A stretch of 64,000 nucleotides of DNA from Oikopleura dioica (Eukaryota > Chordata > Appendicularia > Copelata > Oikopleuridae), in assembly GCA_907165135.1 (NCBI GenBank), contig OU015567.1:14203001-14267000 (forward strand), read 5' to 3'. The notes under the pieces were generated by a model, which was given only the letters and a program-made list of their open reading frames with translations, was not told where the DNA came from and searched no databases. Made by a program: the position numbers and the translations under genes. This document shows positions 52,680 to 64,000 of the stretch, piece by piece. Positions within the stretch are counted from its first letter, which is position 1, and every line of letters begins with the position of its first letter.

Positions 52680-53265
52680 GAATTTCAAATTCCATGCCAG
52701 CTAAGCTGTGGAAAAAAATAAGCTCAGCTTAGCTGGCCGTATTTATTTTTAGCTTAGCTAACCTAAGCCGAGCTGAATCTTTGTTATAAGAACTAAGGTG
52801 GACTTTCAATTTAATCTGCCAGATTTGCTTTTCGATTTCCGGAAAAAGTTTCCATTAGACCCCCCAAGTATCATACCTTTTTAGAATCGTCTTTAGCTGC
52901 TCTTTTCCCATATGGAAGCCGATTTTTGAATTTCGGACTTTTTATCGGATATTTATCGGTTTTTGTGATTTCTAATGCATTATTCAAGTCCCTATAAGTT
53001 CCAAACGATTCTAGTTTTTTAATTTTTTGCTCGATAAATAAAAATATCTCGTCGAGAGGATTCTAAAAAGTTGTTAAAGTACTAGATTGGGACAATCAGG
53101 TGGAAATTAAGGTGCACCCTTGGCAGATTAAATTGAAAGTCCACCTTAAGGTTAGCTAAGATCGGGCTCAGCTGCCGAGCTGCTGAGCTTGCAAGGTTCG
53201 CTAAGCTGTACAAAGCTAGCTGAGCTAGGCTAGGGATTTGAGCTAAGCTGAAAAAACCGACAATT
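52680..53265. repeat. GCTAAGCT-type palindromic repeat split by a MITE
   Basis: Repeats of AGCTTAGCT and GCTGAGCT flank both sides of the element at 52794-53148 (52690-52780 and 53150-53250) and are mutually inverted, as if one palindromic element had been split by a later insertion. Confidence 0.55.
52794..53148. mobile_element. 355-bp MITE with ~27-bp inverted termini
   Basis: Left end TAAGGTGGACTTTCAATTTA, continuing ATCTGCC, is matched by the exact reverse complement at the right end (53122-53148). Non-coding interior. The TAA/TTA ends may include a short target duplication. Confidence 0.8.
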
Positions 53266-53519
53266 TTGAGGACTCTTGAATCAGATAAGTCGGAAAAAAT
53301 TATTTTATTGCATTTATGAAAAATACTACCAACAACAACTGCGCGTATATTTTGTTAATTATTTGTTTAGTTAACATAATTTCACGGTAAAATGTCATTT
53401 CCTCCGGCGGTTAATTCCAACAATAAAAGACAAAGATTTCCATGACGATTCGAGCGCCCTGATTGGCTGCTCTTGGTCACTCACAAACTTTTTCTTTCCA
53501 ACAAAACTGCGTGTTTTTC

Positions 53520-54812
53520 GGTTACACGACGTTTTCAGCATACCGACGTTTTCAGCAATCGACGTTTTCAGCATAACGACACTTTCAGCGCCGCTGAATT
53601 CGTCGGTTTGCTGAAAACGTCGGTTTGCTGAAAACGTCGTTTTTCACCTGAAAACGCGTGGGCGTTTAGAGAGGCAACCATTTTATCAAACTTCATCTGA
53701 AAAAGATATTTCCGTGAATCGTAAAATAACATAAAATCGATGTAATATTAATGAGTCAGTTTAACTGACTCAGTTACAAAAGATTGTATTTGATAAAATT
53801 ATTATTTTTATCTTTTTCAATATTGATTTATCATTATTTTCAATGTTTTAAAAACATATTCACGAATCTGAATAATAAGTTAATACTTTTAACATACTGG
53901 TGATTATAATTATTATGATAATTATGTATTAAGAAAGATATTTCGCTTATTCGTATTACTTTTTCTAAATAATGCATTTTTCATGACTCATTTAGAAATG
54001 CTTTAAACTTTTAATTAGCCAATTAAATTGCGAGAACGTCGCCTTTAGATCCATTTGGTTAGAAAATTTCGTCACGGCAAACACCCACGCGTTTTCAGGT
54101 GAAAAACGACGTTTTCAGCAAAGGCCAATTTCAATAAGAAGTTGAAAACTTAAAACCAAAAACCCCCCTTATTTTAGCTCATTGGAAAGAGCATGAAAAG
54201 TTATTCCAGAAAAAGTAGTCTTGTATGCTGAGTCATGTCCGATGACGTCACAGACATTGATTGAAGTTCCAAAAGTCCCAAAACTTTCGGACGCTCTCAT
54301 TTTTATTCTACTGAAGGAAAATTAGAGCTCGAAGATGAAAAATGATCGTCTTACGCTCCTTTATGCAGGCCTGCAAAAAAAATCTTATCAATAATGTAAA
54401 ACTATTTTTTCTAGAGATGTAAAAATTTTTTCGACTCAAATTTTTTTCATTTTTGGTTGCCTGCGTAGAGTGGCCTAAGACGGTCAAAACCCTGTATCTA
54501 ATGTTTTTTCCGAAAAATATTTTAGGAATAAGAGCGTCCGAAAGTTTAGAAAATCTGGGACTTTAGTCATCGATAATGACGTCATAATCTATGACTAAGT
54601 CACTTTACCTAATGTTTTCTAGTGTAACTTTTTATGGGGATTCCAATCAGACAATAAAAAGGGGGGCTTAGGATTTGAAATTTCTACTCCTTATTAAAAT
54701 TGGCCAAACCGACGTTTTCAGCAAACCGACGAATTCAGCGGCGCTGAAAATGTCGTTACGCTGAAAATGTCGGTTGCTGAAAACGTCGGTATGCTGAAAA
54801 CGTCGTGTAACC
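53520..54812. mobile_element. Foldback element with 9-bp target duplication (Mutator-like)
   Basis: Termini GGTTACACGACGTTTTCAGC and its complement are flanked by an exact 9-bp direct repeat GTGTTTTTC (53511-53519 and 54813-54821). A 9-bp duplication is characteristic of Mutator-like elements. The long arms are built of tandem variants of a ~16-bp unit, CGACGTTTTCAGCAxxC. No transposase. A second element (54123-54705) is inserted in its right half. The element ends only 40 bp before the PRIM1 start codon. Confidence 0.85.
54123..54705. mobile_element. MITE nested in the Mutator-like foldback
   Basis: Ends GGCCAATTTCAATAAG and the complement of the right end, GGCCAATTTTAATAAGG, are inverted; inner arms reach a CCCCCCTT/AAGGGGGG pair. 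It is flanked by AAA on both sides (54120-54122 and 54706-54708), a possible 3-bp target duplication. Non-coding. Confidence 0.75.
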
Positions 54813-54852
54813 GTGTTTTTCACCTTCGGGGAGCTCAGGCAGAGATTTCATA

Positions 54853-56608
54853 ATGGTTGGCGTTATCGCAGTCGATGAAATTGCAGTTTCAGAAGAGATC
54901 TTATCGAGTTACTATAAGGAGGTAAGAGAAAATGGCGATTTAGCGCTAGAAATTTTGAATTTTTGTTCGAAACTCCTCTTTTTTTTCGATTTTCTCGTCA
55001 TTTTTGTTAAAGTATCAATTAAATCAAAATTACAAAAATGTAGATTTTCTTTCAGTAAAACGAAATTTTAGTACTTTCCCCTGGACCCATTTATCGAATG
55101 GTTGGGTTACCGAAACGACGAGACCCTGAGCCGACGAGAATTCAGTTTCACCCTCAAGGACGACGTTTACACTCGATTCCGAAGCTTCACGAGCAAGGAA
55201 GAACTGCATCAAGCGTTTATCAAGACCAAACCAGAAAAGGTAAGATTGAAAATTGACCTTGAGCCGCTACTCTGTTTGTTTGTATGTGACTCTTACTTAC
55301 TCTTCCCTCCCCTTAGATCGATATTGGAGCCATCTACAATTACAGCTGTAAACATCGCTTGTCTCCGGATTTCAAAGAAGAGCAACGAGAGGTAGAGAAA
55401 TCTTTTCATATGCGCTTGAAAAAAAGCAACCTGTGTAGAAAGCGTTCTGAAGGAACTTTTATCGAAAGCCGCGAAATTAAATTCATCTTTCAGCTCGTTT
55501 TCGATATTGATATTTCGGATTACGACGATGTGAGAACCTGCTGTCAGGAAGCGCGAATCTGCAAGAAATGTTGGCCCCTGATGTCGATTTGCGTCAAGGT
55601 CTTGGAGCAAACGATGAAGAAGACTTTTGGCTACGACAAATTACTCTTCGGTAAGATTATTTTTCCCAGTTCATTATTTCGGAAGTGAATGCATTGATAC
55701 CTGCGCCCCAGGGTGGTTTACAACTCCTACGTCCGTCAGTCGGCAAACTGGGCACTGACATCGAAAATCGCGGAAAATCGCAGCCGCGCTTTTTCTTTTC
55801 CGACAACTAATGAGAAAATATAGTGTTTTCGGGGCGAAGAGGAATCCATTGCTGGGTGTTTGACGAGGCAGCACGAAAGCTAAACGGGCCGGAGCGGTTT
55901 GCACTGGCTCACTATTGCCAGGTCACGGCGCAACAGATTGGCACTTCTCACAGACTCCACACACACATCCAAAACTCGCTCAAGATCACCGACGAGTACT
56001 GGGATGCCTATCTCGAATCTCAAGGTAAAATTTTTTTTCACAAAAGAAATTGACAGAGAAAATTTTTAGATTTGCTTGGTTCAGAAGAACAAGTCGACAA
56101 AATCCTGAAATACGTGAAAATGGACGAGTCGGTAAGAGATGAATGGAAGGAACATATGCTCAGATATGGCAGCACGATGGAGCGCTGGAGCGTTCTTGAG
56201 CAGAAGAAAAGAGAAGCGCATACGAAAAAGTACAAAGACCGACTTTTCATCGAGCGAATCAAGCTGGCGGTGACCTACCCAAGGATTGATATCAAAGTCA
56301 CGGAGGGATTCAATCACTTGCTCAAGGCACCGTTTTCCGTCCATCCGAAGACTGGAAAAGGTAGGACATCTTTCTTATAATCTTTCTCTAACATCATTTT
56401 AGTTTGCGTCCCTTTCACTTCCAAAGAAGTGGACCAGTTCGATCCAGAAGCTGTTCCGACCGTTTTCAGCCTCCGAAAAAACGATGAAGAGCTCGTAAAA
56501 GTGATCGAGAAGCAAGAAGGAGACTTGTCCAAGAAGTACTACCACGGAGAAATGAAGCACTCCGTCAAAATCTTCACCAAACTCCTCAACCGAGTTTTCA
56601 AAGAATGA
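54853..56608 (+). CDS. PRIM1: DNA primase small (catalytic) subunit
   Basis: Exons 54853-54921, 55072-55239, 55317-55391, 55494-55650, 55824-56024, 56070-56360 and 56403-56608. Conserved parts: YYKEYFPLDPFIEWLGY, REFSFTLKDDVYTRFRSF, catalytic LVFDIDISDYDDVRTC with the two metal-binding Asp, the zinc cluster CCQEARICKKCW, active-site SGRRGIHCWVFDE and PRIDIKVTEGFNHLLKAPFS with VHPKTGK, then VDQFDP. It synthesises RNA primers within the polymerase alpha-primase complex. About 388 residues, near the family norm of 420. The start MVGVIAVDEIAVSEE lies 40 bp after a transposon end, leaving very little room for a promoter. Confidence 0.95.
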
Positions 56609-56699
56609 AGAACTTTTCATTTCTCACTAGAAATCATTTTTCTATCACTGCCCTTTATCACACCTCACAATTCCAATTTACCAAATTCAAAATCGCAAC

Positions 56700-56733
56700 T
56701 GACCTTTTTCTTTTCAGAATCTCACAAGCCAAA
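56700..56733 (+). promoter_or_regulatory. Candidate trans-splice acceptor before PA2G4
   Basis: CTGACCTTTTTCTTTTCAG ends at 56717, 16 bases before the PA2G4 ATG and about 110 bases after the PRIM1 stop. Consistent with an operon pair; a 5' UTR intron is the alternative. Confidence 0.5.
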
Positions 56734-58300
56734 AATGTCTGACTCCGAATCGGATACTGAAATCACCATCGCCAATGACTTGGTCGTCACCAAGTACAAG
56801 ATGGCCGGCGAAATCGCCAACCGGTAAGCCCCACTAGTAAATTTTCCATTTTGAACGTTCCCTCTTTTCAGAGTCCTCGCCCTCCTCATCGAGAAGACCA
56901 AGGTCGGAGTGAGCGCCCTCGAGATCTGCAAATACGGAGACGACTTGATCGTCCAGGAGACCGACAAAATCTACAAGAAAGAGAAGGACATGACCAAGGG
57001 TGTTGCCTTCCCCACCCAGGCCAACGTCAACCACTGCATTTGCCACTACGCTCCTCTCTCTTCCGTTCAGAAGGACGTCATCATGAAGGACGGCGATGTC
57101 GTCAAGCTCGATCTTGGTGTCCACGTCGACGGATACATCGCTGTCGTCGCCCACACCGTTATCCTCGGTGACGCTAAGAAGGGACGAGCTGTTGATGCTC
57201 TTCTTGCTGCCCACTACTGCGCTGAAGCCGCTCTCCGACTCGTTCGACCAGGCAAAGAAGTGAGTATTCAAATTTCGAAAGGAGCCTATTAACTTTTCTT
57301 CAAGAACAACGAAGTCACCGATGTTGTCTCCAAAATCTCCGAATCATACAACTGCCGCGCCGTCGAAGGTATGCTCTCGTACCAGATGGAGAAGGACACC
57401 ATCGACGGAAAGAAGACCATCATCCAGAACCCAACTGAGAAGCAGCGACTTGAACACGAAAAGGTAAGTCTTCAAAATTCCTTCCTCACAAAATACACAA
57501 AAAATTTTGAAGCATCCACTCCGATTTCCAATTTTTAAAAGCTCATCAGAGGTAAACATGCGCGATTTTGTCGCATGTTTATGTTGCTCGCGTAAATGTC
57601 AAAATCGATGTCGATAAGGTTCTGTTTCCTCCTATCTAAAAGTGAATTCTAGTGCGAGTTCGCCGTCAACGAAGTTTACGCTATCGATATGTTGATTTCC
57701 ACTGGTGACGGTAAATCCCGTGATATGGATGTCCGAACTACTATCTACAAGCGAGAACCAGACCAGGTTTACCAGCTCAAAATGAAGGCTTCTCGAGGTG
57801 AGTAAAGGCTCCAAAAGCCGAATTTATCATGTTCTTCAGCTATCTTCTCCGAGGTCGAAAAGAAGTTCGACGCTATGTGCTTTAACCTCCGAGCTCTCGA
57901 CGACGAGAAGAAGGCCAAGATGGGCATCAACGAGTGCGTCAACCACGGTCTCATCACTCCCTTCCCCGTCCTCGTAAGTTCATTATTATCACACCACCAA
58001 CTCACAATCTCTCTTAGTTCGAGCAAGAAAAGGACGTCGTCACTCAATTCAAATTCACGACGCTTCTCATGCCCAACGGTCCATTGAAGATCACTGGCCT
58101 TCCCTTCGATCCTTCCCAGTACGAATCTGAGTTCAAGATCGAGTGCGAAGAAATCAAGGTAACAACTTTGCTTCCATAGAAGTTTCTAAATTTGCCTCCT
58201 TCAGACTCTCTTGGCATCGTCAGTGAGCCGAAAGAGCAACAAAAAGAAGAAGAAGAAGGCTGCCAAGAAAGCCGCTGCTGATGCTGGCGTCACTGCTTAG
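56734..58300 (+). CDS. PA2G4: Proliferation-associated protein 2G4 (EBP1), aminopeptidase-fold
   Basis: Exons 56734-56823, 56872-57259, 57305-57463, 57653-57797, 57840-57973, 58020-58158 and 58205-58300. The order [108 protein letters not shown] and the Lys-rich tail [13 protein letters not shown] matches PA2G4. It has the pita-bread fold of methionine aminopeptidase but is a non-catalytic ribosome and RNA-binding growth regulator. C-rich codon choice (CTC, GCC, GTC) suggests high expression. Confidence 0.96.
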
Positions 58301-59055
58301 ATGATCTAGGCTAGAATGTAACCGTCCTCGACCTGAAATTATCACTCCTATCTCGACAATTCTGTTTGCTCTCTACTACCACCACGTGTACCAAATGTGT
58401 ACCGCTCTCCTAGCTCATCATTAGTCCATTTTCGAATTCTGAATTTGTTCAATCTCTCCCTCTCTCTTTTATCCATTCTTCCCCTCGACCAGCACGTCTA
58501 ATGAGCCTCGCAACAACTGAACGGCCCTGGAAAGAAGCATCGAGCGCCGGATTCTAGTGATTCTAGGTGCTCGCCGTGCGATCCAGTCGAGCCTTGGTCG
58601 AGTACTCAAATTGTCGGGCCGCAAACCTCATTACGCCCTCTCTCGTGCACCGCCGCTCAAATGCACCACAATTATCAAAGTAAAGAAATAAACTCAGTAA
58701 GGAGTGTGCGAGCGAGGTAGGGATGGGTTTTGCGTCGGCTAGCCGTGCTGGTGTTGACCATCTTGCTTGAGTCCGGCTTCTTGAGCTCCCTCGCCGGTAA
58801 GAACCGTCCGGGCAGTACCTTCGCGCGAATAAAAAAACCTGCTCGGGAGGTTAATCCGCAGAGGGATCTCAACAGTCTGAAACCGGACTCTTGCCCCTTT
58901 TCTTTTAATTATACTTATGGGTGCTCACTGTATTTGACCTGTCCGCTGTTCTGCTTGAGCTGAAGTCGGCTAATGCAAGTGACTAATAAATTAGGCTTAA
59001 TAATTATCGAACGTTGCATTATTTATAGAAAAAGAAGAAGGCTGTGAAAGATTTT
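58301..59055. other. PA2G4 3' region and convergent spacer
   Basis: AATAAA signals at 58689 and 58984. A pyrimidine-rich 3' UTR-like stretch lies at 58310-58500. A short frame at 58730-58963 starts with a non-ATG codon and was not accepted as a gene. Confidence 0.5.
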
Positions 59056-60548
59056 TTACAGGCGGTCGCTTTTTTGACCGAGAAGAGGTTCTTTTTGAGA
59101 TGAGTCCTTTGAGTCGCTGCACCAAAAACCGGGCCCAGCAAGTCCCAGTAGAATCGGATTTATGGCTGTCCCAAAGGCGCAGAAATAATATCTCATGTCA
59201 GCAAAGATTCTTAAGAAGCTGCCGAGTATACCGCGGCCCTGGTCAGTTCCAAACTCGCGTATTAGCTAATTCACTCATAAATAAGAAATCAAGGAAGAGT
59301 TCACTTTGTACCTCGTAGCAGTAGTGCGGTATCCAGCATAAAATGAAGCCGACGTAGATGGCAATGACTAGCGCATTCATGCGTCGCTCGTCTCTGGCCT
59401 TGAGCCGGCCAGCTGGCCCGTGATATTTGTACTGTGCACTTTTCAGTGCAATCACAACTGCTCCAAGAGCGGTGAAAATAACTGGCATTAGGAAGAAAAA
59501 GGTCATCATCCACAGTAATCTACTGCTTTTGTACAGGGCAGTGAATTTGTAGAGCCACGGCAAGGAGGTGCTCAGCTCTGGGTTCGCGAAAAGTTTGTCC
59601 GCACATCGAATCGAGGGTACTTTTGAGTCTTGCTTTTTCAGGGCTTGCATATTATTTCTAGCGAGTTACTTATTTTGTAAGTAAACGCCGTTCATTTCTA
59701 TTAAAAATAAGATCAATTAAGCGTTAATTTGCGCACCCCTAACAGAAGTATATCAGGCGTCGCCAGTAGAATGGAGGAGAGCCAAATGACCAGCAGCCTT
59801 CCAATAACATGACTGGGGACCGACGAATAGGGTTTATTAATTCTTGAGGCCGAGTTGAACCGTTCAATGCCAAGAGCGTAGAAGGACAGCACCACTACCG
59901 AAACCGTGAGCGTCTTAATAATCAATTTATTGCATCTGTCCGCTGCATAATTAATTTCCAATAAAACAAGTCCAATCATCATGATTTTGAGAACGATGAT
60001 GATTATTATGATCGTCATTTTTTAACCTTTATTTGATCAGAATCAGCGTTGGATTCAACCTCTCCTCGTTGAATTTAATTTTAAATGAGCTGGATGGCTT
60101 TAAATTTTAAATAGTTAGACTTACCTCAACTGGAGCTACGTAATCACACGGGGAAAAAGGAAGTTCCACATCTGCTTTTGGAAAAACAACTGTGAACATC
60201 TTCCAGTTTCGTAACGTTGGCACACATAGCAAATATATTAGATGCGCACATGCTACATTTCCCAACAGGTGTTTTGTAAGAGTCTTAATTGTTTTATCAA
60301 GGGGGATTCAATTTGATTCTCCTTCAAACCTTTTTTGAGCCAACTAAGCTCCAAATAATCACATAAAGGTTGCCAATAATTCCGACCAGCTCGATAATTG
60401 AATAAACCACGAGGATAAGCTTCTCTGTCTGTAAATCTTTGGTCATTAGATTTGAATCCAAGCTCTGGCTCAAATCCCCGGATGCTTCTGTAATCTCTCT
60501 CTGTACGAGCAGCGGGGTGCTACTGCTTCTATCTGTAACGGTGCTCAT
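59056..60548 (-). CDS. Rhodopsin-family G-protein-coupled receptor
   Basis: Exons 60330-60548, 60125-60283, an exon ending at 59737, 59312-59657 and 59056-59265. TM1 LILVVYSIIELVGIIGNLYVIIWSL with the GN motif; TM2 HLLGNVACAHLIYLLCVP; the ECL1 Trp and the conserved Cys before TM3 (CDYVAPVE); TM3 ends ALGIERF in place of DRY; TM4 HVIGRLLVIWLSSILLATP; TM5 WMMTFFFLMPVIFTALGAVV; TM6 MNALVIAIYVGFILCWIP (CWxP); TM7 YYFCAFGTAINPILLG. The layout suggests a peptide-type class A receptor, ligand unknown. The junction into TM3 (near 59970 to 60124) fits only a GT-CA or TA-AG intron and is unresolved. Start at 60548; an ATG-less extension upstream was ignored. Confidence 0.82.
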
Positions 60549-61784
60549 CGACAAAAAAATTATCCGGCCCGAGCGGGGTCGATCGATCGGTGCTCGCGCT
60601 TTTGGCAAAAAATATGTCCGACAGTTCTTCCAGGCGCACTACGTTCTACGCCTCCGCGAGCGCTGAACTCCCCTGGGCACCAGCCCCGGAGCAAAATTAT
60701 TTCCTCCGAACGAGACGTACCATATGATCACTAGGCTTAGCATACAAGTATGTCTAATCGAACAATATTGACAAAAATGCCCAACGCCGCCTTTTAACAA
60801 GAATGGCTTTTAATTATCCAAAAATGAGCTGATAAAAGGTGAATCCAGAAATAATTAAGGCTCTCTCATCAATAATCTACTCAACATTAGATTAAAAACC
60901 GCGAACTTAGAAATTACTTTCCGTTTCTTTTTTTTTCTTTAAATTTAGAATTTTGCTATCCTGAAATCAAATTTTAAAACCTATCTTTTACAAATAAAAT
61001 TTTTGAATTAAAAAATGCTGAGGTTGTTGGTCGTTTATTAGAACTTTGGTACTGAGGATGTATTTTTGCGAACGGAATCAAAATCAAAACACCCGTTCTA
61101 AGTTCAATATTTACGAAGAGCTCACGAGCTTCTTTCTTTTTTATGTTCACGTAAATGGAACTTTGCGATTTATTTGAACAAGCATCGCTTGAAGACATTC
61201 TGAACGGGTCCAAAAACTGCTCAACGAAACAAGTTAATAATACCATCAGATTCAAAGTTACCACGTTTTTCTAGATTCGTAAATCTTTATCGTTTTCGTA
61301 AAGTGCCAACAGAGATTTTCTTCAGTTAGCTTCATCAACTTACCTGGTTTTCATTTACCAAATTCAATTGTAAGTCATTTCTTTTTTACGATTTTGTAAT
61401 TCTGAAACTTTTTTGTTGTTTTTGAATTCTTGAGTCTGAAATTGGTAGCTTTGTTCTTGTGGCAATAAGCCAAAAATTCTTGAAACAAAGCGCGTTGAGT
61501 TTGAGCTGTAGAAATCTATAAAACTTTCGGAGTCGTAAAGCATCATTTTTTGGGCAAGGAATCAGTCAGCTTTTTCATCGTTTTTATTCCAACCCAGGTT
61601 ATTTTTGGCTGTAATTTTAATTGCAGGTGAATGCACCAAAGAACGCTGAGATAATTGAGTTGTCAGCCTTTTGTTTTTAACCGGAGGCGAAGTCGGAATT
61701 TCGCCGAAACGCCGTCTGAACGTGAAGAAATTTTGAAGACAAAAGAGTTTTTTCAGATAAAATAAAAGTAATCGCCGGGCCAGG
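60549..61784. other. 1.2 kb divergent intergenic region
   Basis: The longest repeat-poor gap in the window. AT-rich with only short frames on either strand; none shows a family motif. It separates the GPCR and GFPT promoters. A pyrimidine/AG signal (TTTTTTCAG, ending 61756) 28 bases before the GFPT ATG may be a 5' UTR splice or trans-splice acceptor. Confidence 0.5.

Positions 61785-64000
<2,216 letters not shown>

Noticed and set aside
58730-58963. Signal-peptide-like short frame in the PA2G4 3' region
   Set aside because: Begins with TTG, has no upstream exon that joins in frame, and lies within a probable 3' UTR.

Overview
The window is nuclear DNA from a very compact chordate genome, most likely the larvacean tunicate Oikopleura dioica or a close relative. 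The protein set is animal and chordate-like (EFTUD2, NEK2, TTC27, FARSA, MFSD9, LRRC51, GPCPD1, PRIM1, PA2G4, GFPT). Most introns are 36-60 bp. Several genes follow each other on one strand with 28-125 bp between stop and start and a splice-acceptor-like AG just before the downstream ATG, as expected for trans-spliced operons. At least one intron (EFTUD2, 911-973) can only be read as GA-AG, a non-canonical class known from larvaceans. The species call is inference; no database was searched.

Layout. 1-2562: EFTUD2 (minus, C-terminus off the window). 2905-8537: ATPSCKMT-like methyltransferase, a small antisense membrane protein, an unrecognised protein and NEK2. 8825-16329: TTC27, FARSA and a mini GST-C protein, a probable operon; TTC27 carries a 2.1 kb hAT-type element spliced out as an intron and an antisense histone H4 gene in another intron. 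16720-20195: HP1 with a long hinge, an IRAK1BP1/SIMPL-like protein and a TMEM126-like protein. 20250-24496: a tandem duplication of a BTB-Kelch gene that also copied the last exon of the upstream neighbour. 25040-29899: MFSD9, LRRC51, a TruD-family pseudouridine synthase and a 5'(3')-deoxynucleotidase. 30195-34443: an unrecognised probable mitochondrial protein whose 2.5 kb intron holds an antisense gene for a type II membrane protein. 34652-46868: two large secreted or surface genes, a ~2,040-residue GPI-anchored protein of alternating Ly6/uPAR-like Cys modules and an astacin with three C-type-lectin-like domains and a poly-Thr linker, separated by an unrecognised minus-strand gene. 46963-52576: a small membrane protein, a GPCPD1-like phosphodiesterase and a DEG/ENaC channel. 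52680-54812: nested foldback transposons, one with a 9-bp target duplication. 54853-58300: PRIM1 and PA2G4. 59056-60548: a rhodopsin-family GPCR (minus). 61785-64000: the N-terminal half of GFPT.

Themes. Housekeeping genes for replication, translation and splicing sit in tight same-strand runs; surface genes have their own spacing and larger exons. Transposons appear as palindromic non-autonomous elements inside introns and intergenic gaps, and one appears to have created an intron using splice sites inside its own inverted repeats. Several otherwise intact genes break by one base in or beside a homopolymer (near 22617, 36165, 44083, 46510, possibly 50267), which points to long-read assembly error rather than pseudogenes, but this cannot be settled from the sequence alone.
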